Assembly (NCBI GenBank): GCA_020073705.1 | Contig: JAIQES010000001.1 | Coordinates: 1 to 64,000 of the forward strand | DNA: 64,000 bases | Reading direction: 5' to 3' | Origin: Terriglobia bacterium | GTDB taxonomy: Bacteria > Acidobacteriota > Terriglobia > Acidiferrales > UBA7541 | Part shown: positions 18,841 through 28,480 of the stretch, piece after piece | Numbering within the stretch: position 1 is the first letter of the stretch | Layout of the letters: the number at the start of each line of letters is the position of its first letter | Notes under the pieces: generated by a model | What the model was told of the DNA's origin: nothing | What the model saw: only the letters and a program-made list of their open reading frames with translations | The model's database searches: none | Position numbers and translations under genes: made by a program

Positions 18841-19605
18841 GTGAGCGACCACTACATCGAATTCCGTAACGTCACCAAGGCGTTTGACGATCACGTCGTC
18901 CTTGACGACGTCAGTTTCTTCGTGGATCGCGGCGAGACCTGTGTGATCCTGGGCCGCAGCGGCGTAGGGAAATCGGTTGCGCTGAAGCACATCCTGGGAT
19001 TTCTGCATCCCGACTCCGGCCACGTACTGGTCGGAGGCCAAGACATCACCGACTGGACGGAAGATCAGCTGACGGAGATTCGCCGCCACGTGACGATGGT
19101 TTTTCAATCGGGGGCGCTGTTCGATTCGCTCAGCGTGGCGCAAAACATTGCCTTCCCGCTCGAAAACCGCGCGGACCTCACGGATGAGCAGAAAGACGCG
19201 CGCGTTGCGGAGCTGGCCGAGATGCTTGAGGTCACGGATGTCGCCGATAAACTGCCTTCCGAACTCAGTACCGGCATGAAGCGCGCCGTCGCCATTGCGC
19301 GCGCGCTGGCGCAGGACCCGGAAGCGATTCTTTATGACGAGCCGACCACCATGGTGGACCCGCTCATGGCAGCCCACACGGGCAACTTGATCCTGCGGCT
19401 CAAGGAAAAGTTTCACAAGACGTCGGTCGTGGTCACGCATGATACGCACCTGGCAAAAAAGCTCGCGGACCATGTTGTATTTCTGCATGAATGCCGCGTT
19501 GCCTATTTTGGCCCTTGGGCTGGCTTTGAAGCTGCGCCCCAGCCGTTTATCCGCAATTTCCGCAGGCAGGACGAACTGATCCCCGAGCTGGACGTGACCT
19601 CGTGA
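18841..19605 (+). CDS. ABC transporter ATP-binding protein, MlaF/Ttg2A-like
   Basis: 254 residues: Walker A GRSGVGKS (38-45), Q-loop VFQSGALFDSLSVAQN, Walker B ILYDEPTT (163-170) and switch His in VVTHDTH. The Q-loop region and overall layout match MlaF-type ATPases, which power retrograde phospholipid or lipid transport between outer and inner membranes. The signature reads LSTGM (142-146) where MlaF normally has LSGGM. The usual partners (MlaE permease, MlaD) are not adjacent. The GTG at 18841 is chosen because AAGGA sits six bases upstream; an ATG eight codons earlier is less favoured. The stop overlaps the GTG start of the APC permease (GTGA). Confidence 0.85.
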   Translation: MSDHYIEFRNVTKAFDDHVVLDDVSFFVDRGETCVILGRSGVGKSVALKHILGFLHPDSGHVLVGGQDITDWTEDQLTEIRRHVTMVFQSGALFDSLSVAQNIAFPLENRADLTDEQKDARVAELAEMLEVTDVADKLPSELSTGMKRAVAIARALAQDPEAILYDEPTTMVDPLMAAHTGNLILRLKEKFHKTSVVVTHDTHLAKKLADHVVFLHECRVAYFGPWAGFEAAPQPFIRNFRRQDELIPELDVTS

Positions 19606-21041
19606 GCGAAACGGCGCGGGATCCCTCCGACCCGAAGCGGCAGCTTCGCCGCGTGATGGGATTTTGGGACGTGCTGCTGTTTTGTATCGCCACGGTGCTG
19701 GGCCCGCGCTGGATTGCCGCCGCGGCGCGGAACGGCCAGTCCTCGATTAGCCTCTGGATTCTTGCAGCGATCTTGTTTTTCGTGCCGACCGCGTTCGTGG
19801 TCGTGGAGCTCTCGACGCGTTTCCCCGAAGAAGGCGGCCTGTACGTCTGGACGAAAGAGGCCTTCGGCGATTTCCACGGTTTCATCGCCGGATGGACATA
19901 CTGGATCTACACCGTCTTCTATTTTCCGGGATTGTTGCTGGCGAGCACAGCGATGAGCGCCTACGTCGGCGGAGCTGGAACGGCGTGGCTGGCGGAAAAC
20001 CGCACATTTCTGCTGGCAGGCTCGTTTGCGATGCTGTTTGTCGCCGTGTTCCTGAACATCATTGGATTACAGATAGGGAAGTGGTTGCAGAATGCCGGGG
20101 GCGTGGGCACGTATATTCCCCTAATGATGATCGTGGGCGTGGCGTTGCTGTTGTGGTCGCGCCACGGGTCAATGACGCATTTCACGTGGACCGCCATGCT
20201 GCCGCACTGGAACTGGGACACGGTGAATTTCTGGCCGCAGCTCGCCTTCGCTTTTGCCGGGCTCGAACTGGTTTCCGCAATGAGCGAGGAGGTGCGAAAC
20301 CCGCAGCGGACGTTCCCCCGCGCGATTTTCGCTTCGGGTGCGCTGATCGCCCTGATGTACATCGCGGGCACGGTGGCGGTGTTGATGATGCTCCCGAGTG
20401 AGGCAGTGGACCCGAAAAGCGGGGTCTTCCAGGCGATCACGCAGGGCTCGACAGCATTGCGGATGGCTGCGGTTGGCGTGATTGCCGCCCTGCTGGTCAC
20501 GGTGGGGAATGCCGGAGGCGTAGGCTCGACAGTGGCGGGTATCGCGCGAATCCCCTTCATCGTGGGCATTGACCGCCATCTGCCGTCAGCGTTCGGAAAA
20601 ATCCATCCGCGGTGGAAAACGCCCTACATCTCGATTCTCGTCCAGGCCGTCATCTCAGGCATCATCCTGTTGGCCGCGCAGATCAACGACAACACCCGGG
20701 GCGCCTACCAGATTCTCGTCGATGCTGCGACGATCCTCTATTTTATTCCGTTCATTTACATGTACGCTGCGGCAATCAAGCTGTATGTGCGCCCCGACCG
20801 TCGCGAAAATCGGTCCGCTGTCGTCATACCTGGCGGAAGGCTCGGAGTCTGTTTGGCCGGTGGGCTTGGACTGTTTGTCGTCGGTGTGGGAATCGTTCTG
20901 TCGTTCATACCACCGGGAGACACTTCCAACAAACTTCTGTTCGAAACGAAGCTGATTGCCGGCACGGTGCTCTCTGTTCTGTTGGGTTTGGTGTTGTACT
21001 ATCGCGGGGCACGGCAGAAGACCGCTCATCAAGCTGGCTGA
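19602..21041 (+). CDS. APC-superfamily amino-acid permease
   Basis: 479 residues with about twelve membrane helices. The first helix block GFWDVLLFCIATVLGPRWIA replaces the usual unwound G-S-G motif region, and EEGGLYVWTKEAFGDFHGFI is the conserved APC loop after TM2. It probably moves amino acids or polyamines across the inner membrane by proton symport or antiport; the substrate is unknown. It begins at a GTG overlapping the stop of the upstream ATPase by four bases, implying coupled translation. APC carriers are secondary transporters and do not use ABC ATPases, so the pairing is curious. Confidence 0.85.
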   Translation: MSETARDPSDPKRQLRRVMGFWDVLLFCIATVLGPRWIAAAARNGQSSISLWILAAILFFVPTAFVVVELSTRFPEEGGLYVWTKEAFGDFHGFIAGWTYWIYTVFYFPGLLLASTAMSAYVGGAGTAWLAENRTFLLAGSFAMLFVAVFLNIIGLQIGKWLQNAGGVGTYIPLMMIVGVALLLWSRHGSMTHFTWTAMLPHWNWDTVNFWPQLAFAFAGLELVSAMSEEVRNPQRTFPRAIFASGALIALMYIAGTVAVLMMLPSEAVDPKSGVFQAITQGSTALRMAAVGVIAALLVTVGNAGGVGSTVAGIARIPFIVGIDRHLPSAFGKIHPRWKTPYISILVQAVISGIILLAAQINDNTRGAYQILVDAATILYFIPFIYMYAAAIKLYVRPDRRENRSAVVIPGGRLGVCLAGGLGLFVVGVGIVLSFIPPGDTSNKLLFETKLIAGTVLSVLLGLVLYYRGARQKTAHQAG

Positions 21042-21161
21042 CCGGCGTCTACTGGGGCGTGTAGGACAAGTTCTTGTGGTGAGCACTGCGAACTATCTGC
21101 CTGTGTTCTTTAGCACTTGTGGAAAAACGGTCGAAGCCTTGCGTTCATACTTTTCCATTTC

Positions 21162-21190
21162 TTGACGGAGATGTCTTTCGCAGCTATAAA
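21162..21190 (+). promoter_or_regulatory. Sigma70 promoter for the amidohydrolase gene
   Basis: TTGACG (21162-21167), exactly 17 bases, TATAAA (21185-21190), about 40 bases before the ATG at 21230. Confidence 0.7.
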
Positions 21191-21229
21191 AATATAAGCA
21201 AGGCCACCCAGCTTTTAAGGAGAATGAAC

Positions 21230-22378
21230 ATGAAAAAAGAACAGCCGGTGAAAGCATCGACCATCAGACGCCGAGATTTCATGAAGATTAGCGCTGGCGG
21301 TGCCGGTGCCATGATGACGATGGGTGCGATGATGACCGCGCCGGCTGCCGACGCGGCGGCACAGGCGCAGGGGGAAGGTGAACCGTTTTGGGCGGTGCGC
21401 CCGGGCAAAGCAGGGGTGGGCAAGCCTGTTTCTATTGATTGCCATGCCCACTGGTCACCGGCGCCTTATAACAAAGCCTTGGCTGAACTAGGACAGCCCA
21501 TCGCCAATCCCTATCCGCTCGACTTCGATCTCGACAAACGGCGCCAATGGATGGACGAGCATGGGGTGCAAATGCATTGCTTGACGCTATCCGGCGCTAT
21601 GCCGTGGCAAAGGACGTCGCCGGAACAGGGTGCGCATCTCGCGCAGATCATCAATGACGCCGGAATCGAAGCGCACATGGCATATCCCGACCGTTTTGTT
21701 GTGGGCATCGAGATGCCCATTCGCGATCCTCAGCTTTGCCTGAAGGAACTGAACCGTGTCGCCGGGAAGCCGGGTGTGCGGGCTGTCCACTTGGCGGACT
21801 CCATGGAAAGGCACGATTATTTATTGGATCCGGGCTTTGCGCCCGTCTTGGCGCGAATTGAGGAACTGGGCTACCCGATTATTCTTCACCAGTTGGACGG
21901 GGAGGCTAACTCTTACGGAGGCAGCCGGGTCTTTGGGGCGCCCAACGGGCCCAACCTCTCGGCGGGGCTCGACGCTCCCATCGAACATGCCGTGGTAGCG
22001 ACCAAATTGATAATGACCGGCACGCTAGACAAGTATCCAAAGCTCGAAATCGTGTTGCCGCATGCCGGTGGTGCCTTCCCCTATCTTGCCGGACGGGTCG
22101 AGCACTTCTTCTATCATATGAGCACGGAACCGGTGAAGACGGCACGTCCGTTCAGGGAGTACCTCCGGCGCTTCCATTATGATTATCTTATCTACTATCC
22201 GGAGGCCTTCCGTTTCCTGGTCACCATGGTCGGACCCGACCGCATCGTGGTCGGCACGGATAGCTTCGCCGCCAAGGATATCGAATACCCGACCGCAGTC
22301 CTCGACCAGTTTAATCTCCCAGCCGCGGACCGCGACCGCATCTTAAAGGGAAACGCGATCAGACTCTTGCATCTCTAG
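21230..22378 (+). CDS. Tat-exported amidohydrolase (amidohydrolase_2 / ACMSD-like)
   Basis: 382 residues. The N-terminus has a twin-arginine signal (IRRRDFMKIS) with a hydrophobic Gly/Met/Ala stretch ending near PAADAAAQAQ, so the enzyme is folded before export. The catalytic domain shows the metal-dependent TIM-barrel pattern: IDCHAHWSP (first HxH), IILHQLDGE, LPHAGG, and the terminal Asp in IVVGTDSF. These fit PF04909 decarboxylases and hydrolases acting on aromatic or heterocyclic acids; the substrate is not predictable. The ATG at 21230 is favoured because AAGGAG lies seven bases upstream; an ATG two codons before it is too close. It has its own promoter and no obvious operon partner. Confidence 0.85.
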   Translation: MKKEQPVKASTIRRRDFMKISAGGAGAMMTMGAMMTAPAADAAAQAQGEGEPFWAVRPGKAGVGKPVSIDCHAHWSPAPYNKALAELGQPIANPYPLDFDLDKRRQWMDEHGVQMHCLTLSGAMPWQRTSPEQGAHLAQIINDAGIEAHMAYPDRFVVGIEMPIRDPQLCLKELNRVAGKPGVRAVHLADSMERHDYLLDPGFAPVLARIEELGYPIILHQLDGEANSYGGSRVFGAPNGPNLSAGLDAPIEHAVVATKLIMTGTLDKYPKLEIVLPHAGGAFPYLAGRVEHFFYHMSTEPVKTARPFREYLRRFHYDYLIYYPEAFRFLVTMVGPDRIVVGTDSFAAKDIEYPTAVLDQFNLPAADRDRILKGNAIRLLHL

Positions 22379-22578
22379 AGCATTGCGTTTTCCCAAAGCT
22401 CCCTTTGTCTAGCTCTACGGAGTTTTTGCCGCCAATTGCGAAAACTGGCTCTACCGATCGCTCTCGACCATAGTGCAACGGTTGCGTGGTGCCATCCACG
22501 GACAAATGTTGTGGTGGAAACCAAGGCTCTATAAAGCGCTGACAGGTCTTATCGCAAACCGCCGATGGCTGATTGTTT

Positions 22579-23223
22579 TTAAAAACCTTCTTCAATCAGA
22601 CGAGCAACACTCAGTCGCGATACGGGAGATTCCTGCCGCGCTTCCATCAGGCGTTCGACGTATTTCGCGAGCACATCGCACTCGATGTTCACAGCGTCAC
22701 CCACGCGGAGGGAAGAGAGATTGGTGTGGTCATACGTGAAGGGAATGATCGCTGTTTCGACGATTCCGTCGTGCCACGCAGCGACAGTCAGGCTGATGCC
22801 GTCGAGAGCGATAGAGCCTTTCATCGCGACGTAGCGAGCCAGTTCAGCAGGGACGCGGACGCCGAACCACCAGTTTGCGCCTTCAGACTCCAGGCGCGTC
22901 ACGCGCCCGACTCCGTCCACATGCCCTTGCACGAAATGCCCGCCGAGTTCCTTCATCGCCGTCAGCGGCCGCTCGAGATTCACGCGCGTGCCGGGCTTCA
23001 TTTCGCCCAGGCTTGTGCGGCGCAGCGTCTCGCCGGAGAGATCGGCGGCGAAACTCTCATTCGAGATTTCGACGGCGGTCAGGCAGCAGCCGTTCACCGC
23101 GATGCTGCCCGATTTCGCAAGGCCCGAGGTGAGCGGTCCGGCTTTCACGCGAACCCGCGCGCTCAAGTCGCTGCGCTCAAATGATTCGATCTGTCCGACG
23201 TACTCAACGAGTCCGGTAAACAT
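22579..23223 (-). CDS. ribE: Riboflavin synthase (alpha subunit)
   Basis: 214 residues, the normal length, starting with the hallmark [10 protein letters not shown]. Two tandem lumazine-binding barrels are visible (residues ~1-95 and ~96-195), each with a GSIAVNG/GSIALDG strand and LGEMKPGTRVNLERPLTAM-type motifs. It dismutates two 6,7-dimethyl-8-ribityllumazine molecules to riboflavin in the cytosol. Its start lies inside the end of ribD (20-base overlap), so the two are co-transcribed. No FMN riboswitch was seen upstream of the group. Confidence 0.95.
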   Translation of the reverse strand: MFTGLVEYVGQIESFERSDLSARVRVKAGPLTSGLAKSGSIAVNGCCLTAVEISNESFAADLSGETLRRTSLGEMKPGTRVNLERPLTAMKELGGHFVQGHVDGVGRVTRLESEGANWWFGVRVPAELARYVAMKGSIALDGISLTVAAWHDGIVETAIIPFTYDHTNLSSLRVGDAVNIECDVLAKYVERLMEARQESPVSRLSVARLIEEGF

Positions 23224-24361
23224 TGCGAAGATATCCTTCGATTGAGAAATCGACGCCGAATTGGGCCGTCGTAATATTGTGAAGCTCCCGCGCCGCTTGA
23301 AAACCTTTCGATACTGCGCGTCCGCCTGCGAACCCAGCAACCTTGGGCGCATAGAACAGACGCATCTTATCCACAATTCCGGCGGCAAGGGCGGCGGAAT
23401 TTAGAGTCGCGCCTGCTTCAAGCAGCACGCTCAGCATTTCGCGGCGGCCGAGTTCTGCAACAACCGCGCGCAGGTCCAGTTGCGTGCCGCGACCCGCAAG
23501 GCGCACGACTTGGACTCCCGCACTGCGGAGCGCACGCGCTTTCGGCGAATCTTCGCGCGCGCGAGTGAATACGAGCACATCGCCATCCGCTGAGCGCACC
23601 AGCTTTGAACGCAGCGGCAGGCGCAGCCGTGAGTCCGTCACGACACGCAGTAGCTTGCGCCGCCGCGGGAGGCCCGTGCGGTCATTCAGCAGCGGATCGT
23701 CGTCGAGCACGGTGCCGATGCCCGTCAGCAATGCGTCGGAGGCGTGGCGCATGCGCTGTACCTCGGCGCGCGATTCAGGCGACGAAATCCAACGGTCCCT
23801 CAATGGAGGACGAGCGCGCCCGCGCGGGTGCGGCAGTACGAGCTGGCCATCGAGCGTCAGCGCGGATTTCAGCGTCACCAAAGGGCGCCGCGAGAGGATC
23901 CATCGCGCGAACACTTCGGCAAGCCGGCGCGCCTCGTCTTCGCGCAGCCCAACGGCGACTTCGATGCCCGCTGCGCGTAATTCCTCGAAACCGCGCCCTG
24001 CCACAGAGGGATTTGGATCTGCCATAGCCGCCACGACGCGCGCGATGCCCGCGGCAATCACTGCTTTGGTGCACGGTCCCGTGCGCCCCGTATGGCAACA
24101 AGGCTCGAGGTTGACGTAGAGCGCCGCCCCGCGCGCGGCTTCCCCCGCTGCTTCAATCGCGATGATTTCTGCGTGGCGTATCCCCTGGTAAGTGTGGAAA
24201 CCCTCGCCGACAATCCGCCCATCGCGCACCAGAACGGCGCCGACCATCGGGTTGGGACTCGTGAGCGCGACGCCGCGTGCTGCCAACTCAAGCGCGCGGT
24301 CCATGAAGACCGCGTCAGAGGTAACGGTGGGGGTTGAGACCGAGGATGCGGAGGCATTCAT
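23204..24361 (-). CDS. ribD: Bifunctional riboflavin deaminase-reductase RibD
   Basis: 385 residues. The N-terminal deaminase (~16-160) has the zinc motifs HAE ([14 protein letters not shown]) and [11 protein letters not shown]. The C-terminal ~220 residues form the NADPH-dependent reductase ([31 protein letters not shown]). It converts the GTP cyclohydrolase II product in two steps toward ribityllumazine synthesis. A 15-residue Ser/Thr-rich N-terminal extension is unusual but short. It starts eight bases after the ftsY stop and overlaps ribE, giving an ftsY-ribD-ribE transcript; ribAB and ribH are elsewhere. Confidence 0.95.
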   Translation of the reverse strand: MNASASSVSTPTVTSDAVFMDRALELAARGVALTSPNPMVGAVLVRDGRIVGEGFHTYQGIRHAEIIAIEAAGEAARGAALYVNLEPCCHTGRTGPCTKAVIAAGIARVVAAMADPNPSVAGRGFEELRAAGIEVAVGLREDEARRLAEVFARWILSRRPLVTLKSALTLDGQLVLPHPRGRARPPLRDRWISSPESRAEVQRMRHASDALLTGIGTVLDDDPLLNDRTGLPRRRKLLRVVTDSRLRLPLRSKLVRSADGDVLVFTRAREDSPKARALRSAGVQVVRLAGRGTQLDLRAVVAELGRREMLSVLLEAGATLNSAALAAGIVDKMRLFYAPKVAGFAGGRAVSKGFQAARELHNITTAQFGVDFSIEGYLRNVYRTR

Positions 24362-24369
24362 GAGAGCAT

Positions 24370-25323
24370 TCAGTCGAACAGGGAAGAAACGAATGTCTCG
24401 GCGTCAAACGGCACCAGGTCTTCCATGGCTTCGCCGGTGCCCACGTACTGCACGGGCAATCCCAGTTCGCGCGTGATGGCCACGACGATGCCGCCCTTGG
24501 CCGTGCCGTCCAACTTGGTCAGAACGATGCCAGTGACGCCGGCGGTCGCCATGAATTCGCGCGCCTGCGAGAGCCCGTTCTGGCCCGTCGTCGCGTCCAT
24601 GACGAGCAATATATCGTGCGGGGCGCCCGGCACGATTCTTGCTGCTGTGCGCTTCATCTTATCGAGCTCGGCCATCAAGTTCGACTTCGTGTGCAGGCGT
24701 CCCGCCGTGTCCACGATGACGACGTCGGCCTTCCGCGCGCACGCGGCAAACAGCGCGTCATAAACGACCGCTGCGGGGTCGCCGCCCGATTTCGTCTTGA
24801 TAATTTCAGCGCCGGTTCGCGCGGCCCATACGGCGAGCTGCTCGATTGCAGCAGCGCGAAAGGTGTCTCCCGCAGCGAGCACCACGCTCCGGCCATCCTG
24901 GCGCAGGCGGTGAGCGAGTTTGCCGATGGTGGTTGTCTTGCCCGTGCCATTTACGCCGACCACGAAGATGACGTGGGGGCGCGGCTCTTGCGTGGCACCC
25001 GAAGACCCGTTGGGGGCTGCCGGGACCGTGCGCAGGACATAAAGGATCTGGCTTCTGAGTTCCGCCTTGAGATCCGCTGCGTTGTTGAGGGCGTGGCGCT
25101 CAAGTTTCTGCCGAACCGCCTCCAGAATCTGATGTGTGGTCTTCGGGCCGATGTCGGCGGCGAGCAGCGCGTTCTCAAGTCTTGTGAGCAGCTCGGGACT
25201 GATTTTCTTCTCACCCGAGACAAGGTCTTCAACCTTGGCAGCGATCTGCGACCGCGTTTTCGAGACCGATTGCTTCAGCCGATCGAGCAGCGATCCTTCG
25301 CTTTTCTTGAAAATGGGAAACAT
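24370..25323 (-). CDS. ftsY: Signal recognition particle receptor FtsY
   Basis: 317 residues comprising the NG GTPase core: the helical N domain (residues 1-100), then [20 protein letters not shown] (G1), [34 protein letters not shown] (G3), and [11 protein letters not shown] (G4). The acidic A domain found in E. coli FtsY is missing, as in many short FtsYs. It docks SRP-ribosome complexes at the membrane for co-translational insertion. It is first in the group with ribD and ribE; functional linkage with riboflavin genes is not expected, so this is probably operon convenience. Confidence 0.96.
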   Translation of the reverse strand: MFPIFKKSEGSLLDRLKQSVSKTRSQIAAKVEDLVSGEKKISPELLTRLENALLAADIGPKTTHQILEAVRQKLERHALNNAADLKAELRSQILYVLRTVPAAPNGSSGATQEPRPHVIFVVGVNGTGKTTTIGKLAHRLRQDGRSVVLAAGDTFRAAAIEQLAVWAARTGAEIIKTKSGGDPAAVVYDALFAACARKADVVIVDTAGRLHTKSNLMAELDKMKRTAARIVPGAPHDILLVMDATTGQNGLSQAREFMATAGVTGIVLTKLDGTAKGGIVVAITRELGLPVQYVGTGEAMEDLVPFDAETFVSSLFD

Positions 25324-25412
25324 ACTGTCTGGCGGCCCTCTCGCCTAATTATTGATTCTAACAGAAGAAAACGGAGTTCCGTGCTAGGAGGAAGGGGAGG
25401 AGAGAAAGCGCG

Positions 25413-27179
25413 TTAGACCTCGACCAGAGTGGCGCTTAGCTGGAGTTTGCCCGCGCGGATGGCGCGGTCGAGAGCATCCACGACGGCGGGGTCGAATTTC
25501 GTGCCCGCAAGCGTGCGAATGCGGTCCATCGCGAACTCCAGATCCATCGCCGATTGGTACGGCCGGTTCGTCGTCATGGCGTCGAGCGTATCGGCCACGG
25601 CGATGATGCGAGCCATCATCGGGATTTCATCGCCGCACAGGCCCTGAGGATAGCCTCCGCCGTCCATGTGCTCGTGATGCAGTTCGATGCCCGGCAGCAT
25701 TTCCTTGAGTTGCGCGACGGGGCGCATGATGTTCGCGCCCTTCGATGGATGTTGCTTCATTAAGTCAAATTCTTCCGGCGTGAGCATGCCGGGTTTTTTC
25801 AGGACACGGTCGTCAACCCCGATCTTTCCGACGTCGTGCAGCAGCGCCGAGATGCGTAACTTGTCCAACTCCGCCGCCGGCAGCCCGAGCTGCTGGCCGA
25901 CGAGCATGGAATACTTCGCCACGCGCCCGGAATGGCCGTGGGTGTACGGGTCCTTTTCGTCGATGGCCGCGGCGAGCATGCGGATTGAGCCCAGGAAGAG
26001 ATCGCGGTTCTCCGCCGCTGCCTGCTTCAACTGCTCGATGAATTCTTCGATATTACCGGCCATGCTGTTGAATGTTTCGGCCAATTCGCTGATTTCCGCC
26101 GCGCCCTGCACCGGCGTGCGCTGGTGAAACTCACCACGGCTGATGGCGCGCGTCGAAGCGGCTAGCGCCCGGATCGGCGTGCTGATGCCGACGGCAAACA
26201 GATACCCGAGAATCAGTGCGGCGAATGTGACCACGAGCACGAACCTGAGGGCCTGGGCATTCAACTCCTTGACGCCCGCATCTTCGCGCGCATTGTCCAG
26301 ACTGCGCTGCGCGACCACGGCCCAGTTCAGGTCAGGAATCGTGCTGTAAGTGCCGATCATCTCCGCCTGGCGACCGCTATCCTGTGCTGCAAACCGGCGC
26401 AGCGTCTCGGTCGTGCGCAGACCTTTCGGGAGCCCCATGACTTGAGAAACCACCGCCGAGCTCGGCCGTGCGTCCGCGCCGGGCACGAACTGCCGCGTGT
26501 CCGGATGAGCGACGATGTGCCCCCTAAGATCGACGACGAAGACCACGCGGCCGCGGACACTTGTCTCCTTGAGCCGCCGCATCACTCCATCCAGCGATAC
26601 GACCGCTGCCAGCATGCCGGAAAACTGATCGTCCACTTCCAGCGGTACGGCCATGACGAATGCCGGCTGGTTCTCGGCGCCTATGGCCAGCGGGTCGCTA
26701 CGGAACACCAGCGATTGCAGGCACGTCGTAAACGCACGTTGCAACGCCTTGCTGACAAACGGGTCCTGGTTTGCCTGGAAGTTGCCTGCCCCGGTGCCCT
26801 TGGCGTTCTTGCCCACCGCGGTCAAGTACAAGATGTTGGGATTGCTAGCAACGAAATTTTCAAGCACGCGGGTCACTTGCGACGCCCGCTCGGTGTCGTC
26901 CACCTTATTAATCAGGCCTGTGAGCGCCAGGATCTGCCGCTCGCTGACCAGTTGCTGGTAGAGATTGGTGTCGAAAAGCTGGATTTCCTCCGCAAGAGAC
27001 CGCGTGACTTCGGTCTGCTGGACGCTTTCCGTATCGGTCAATTTTGCCTGGCTGAGTTGCAGCACCTGCCGGTGATAGAGCGCCAGGGGCAACACGCTGA
27101 CCAGTAGCATCGCGCCGAGTACAATCCAGAGGATGCGCGGCCGGCTGAAGATAAGCGACTTGAGTTGTTCGAGGTCCAC
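25413..27179 (-). CDS. Membrane HD-GYP phosphodiesterase with Cache and HAMP domains
   Basis: 588 residues: TM1 (~15-35), a large periplasmic sensor of double-Cache type (~40-305), TM2 (~311-332), HAMP (~333-385), then an HD-GYP domain. Catalytic motifs are complete: HDVGKIG (HD at 448-449), HHEHMDGGGYP (501-511) and the metal-site residues in THGHSGRVAKYS. HD-GYP enzymes hydrolyse cyclic-di-GMP, or sometimes cGAMP, so this is a transmembrane receptor turning an external small-molecule signal into c-di-GMP breakdown. Ligand unknown. It is separated from gpsA by 296 bp in which nothing was recognised, and stands alone. Confidence 0.93.
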   Translation of the reverse strand: MDLEQLKSLIFSRPRILWIVLGAMLLVSVLPLALYHRQVLQLSQAKLTDTESVQQTEVTRSLAEEIQLFDTNLYQQLVSERQILALTGLINKVDDTERASQVTRVLENFVASNPNILYLTAVGKNAKGTGAGNFQANQDPFVSKALQRAFTTCLQSLVFRSDPLAIGAENQPAFVMAVPLEVDDQFSGMLAAVVSLDGVMRRLKETSVRGRVVFVVDLRGHIVAHPDTRQFVPGADARPSSAVVSQVMGLPKGLRTTETLRRFAAQDSGRQAEMIGTYSTIPDLNWAVVAQRSLDNAREDAGVKELNAQALRFVLVVTFAALILGYLFAVGISTPIRALAASTRAISRGEFHQRTPVQGAAEISELAETFNSMAGNIEEFIEQLKQAAAENRDLFLGSIRMLAAAIDEKDPYTHGHSGRVAKYSMLVGQQLGLPAAELDKLRISALLHDVGKIGVDDRVLKKPGMLTPEEFDLMKQHPSKGANIMRPVAQLKEMLPGIELHHEHMDGGGYPQGLCGDEIPMMARIIAVADTLDAMTTNRPYQSAMDLEFAMDRIRTLAGTKFDPAVVDALDRAIRAGKLQLSATLVEV

Positions 27180-27475
27180 GGTCGGGGCTGGTCCAACTTC
27201 TTAATTCTACGGTCGCGCCAGCCGAGACAGAAGGGCAGAAAGCAAGTTTGGTACGAATCAGCTACGGGGTATTTGGTGATCGGGCCTGCCCACGATAGGT
27301 CAGAAAGACGCGATTAGACGGTGCTTTGTGAGCTAAGGCAACTATTTTCTTCTATCTGTGGATGGTGGGTCAAAAAGCCACAGTCCGGTCTCAGACCCCC
27401 TGGCGCGTTCCACTGGACCACTGAAACCCGGGATGCTGATCCTGCCAGAACCGCGACCCGCAAGGGGTATGGCCA

Positions 27476-28480
27476 TCATTCCTGCTTCAGCCGCCGCTCC
27501 ATCAATTCGCGGATGGCATCCCGCGTCGCGCGGCCTGCGGTGAGGACCGCATGCACCTGCTCGGTGATGGGCATTTCGATTCCCGCGCGTCGAGCCAGTT
27601 CGAGCGTTGCCGCCGTGGTCCCGATACCTTCGGCCACCATGCGGGTCGTCCCGAGGATTTCTCTGAGCTGGCGGCCCTTGCCGAGTTCGATGCCAACGAA
27701 ACGGTTGCGGCTGAGCGCGCCTGTCGAAGTGAGGATCAGGTCGCCGACACCGGCCAGGCCCGCAATCGTGTCGCGACGTCCGCCCAACGCCACGGCCAAC
27801 CGCGTCATTTCTGCCAATCCGCGCGTCACCAGGGCCGCCATCGCGTTGGTTCCGAGTCCCAGGCCCGTGCACACGCCCGCAGCAATGGCGATTACGTTTT
27901 TCACGGCGCCGGCGATTTCCGTGCCGATCACGTCGTCGTTCGTGTAGAGCCGGAATGCTGGCCCGGAGAATTCCTCCTGTACTTCAGCGGCGATCGGTGC
28001 GTTCGCCGACGCCAGAACGACCACCGTTGGGTCGCCACGCGCGACTTCGACCGCAAAGCTCGGCCCGGAGAGCACGGCGATGCGCGGTTGCGCATCCTGT
28101 ACGATCTCCTCGGCGATGACTTCGCTGATGCGCGCATGGGTGGCCGGCTCAAGCCCCTTGGTCGCGCTGACGAACACCGCTCGGGGCTCGATATAAGGCC
28201 GCATCGCGCGATACATTTCGCGCGCGTGCGCCGAAGGCATCACGCCCAGCACGATCTCCGCGGCGGCGAGCGCCTTTTCATACGCGCCGGTTACCTCAAC
28301 CTCCGCGGGCAATTCGAATCCGGGCAAGTAGATCTCATTGACACGCCGCGTCTGCAGCATCTCCACGACGTCGGGGCTGTGCGCCCACAACGCGAGCCGG
28401 TGAGGCTGCCAGGACCGTGTCAAAGCGATGGCCAGCGCCGTACCCCAGCTCCCGCCGCCAATGATGGCGATTTTCTTCAC
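27476..28480 (-). CDS. gpsA: Glycerol-3-phosphate dehydrogenase [NAD(P)+]
   Basis: 334 residues. The N-terminal Rossmann motif is IAIIGGGSWGTALAIAL. The catalytic block GAVKNVIAIAAGVCTGLGLG holds the conserved active-site Lys, followed by NAMAALVTRGLAEM. It reduces dihydroxyacetone phosphate to sn-glycerol-3-phosphate, the substrate of the PlsY step just upstream. It begins at GTG, overlapping the plsY stop by four bases (GTGA), so translation is coupled. It is the last gene of a long minus-strand run. Confidence 0.96.
   Translation of the reverse strand: MKKIAIIGGGSWGTALAIALTRSWQPHRLALWAHSPDVVEMLQTRRVNEIYLPGFELPAEVEVTGAYEKALAAAEIVLGVMPSAHAREMYRAMRPYIEPRAVFVSATKGLEPATHARISEVIAEEIVQDAQPRIAVLSGPSFAVEVARGDPTVVVLASANAPIAAEVQEEFSGPAFRLYTNDDVIGTEIAGAVKNVIAIAAGVCTGLGLGTNAMAALVTRGLAEMTRLAVALGGRRDTIAGLAGVGDLILTSTGALSRNRFVGIELGKGRQLREILGTTRMVAEGIGTTAATLELARRAGIEMPITEQVHAVLTAGRATRDAIRELMERRLKQE

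Noticed and set aside
18526-19488. 320-codon minus-strand frame opposite the ABC ATPase
   Set aside because: The ATPase on the plus strand has complete motifs; this frame is its complement and also runs into the groES operator region.
22379-22578. FMN riboswitch near the riboflavin genes
   Set aside because: The gap lies downstream, not upstream, of ribE, and no RFN-like conserved blocks were seen here or before ftsY.
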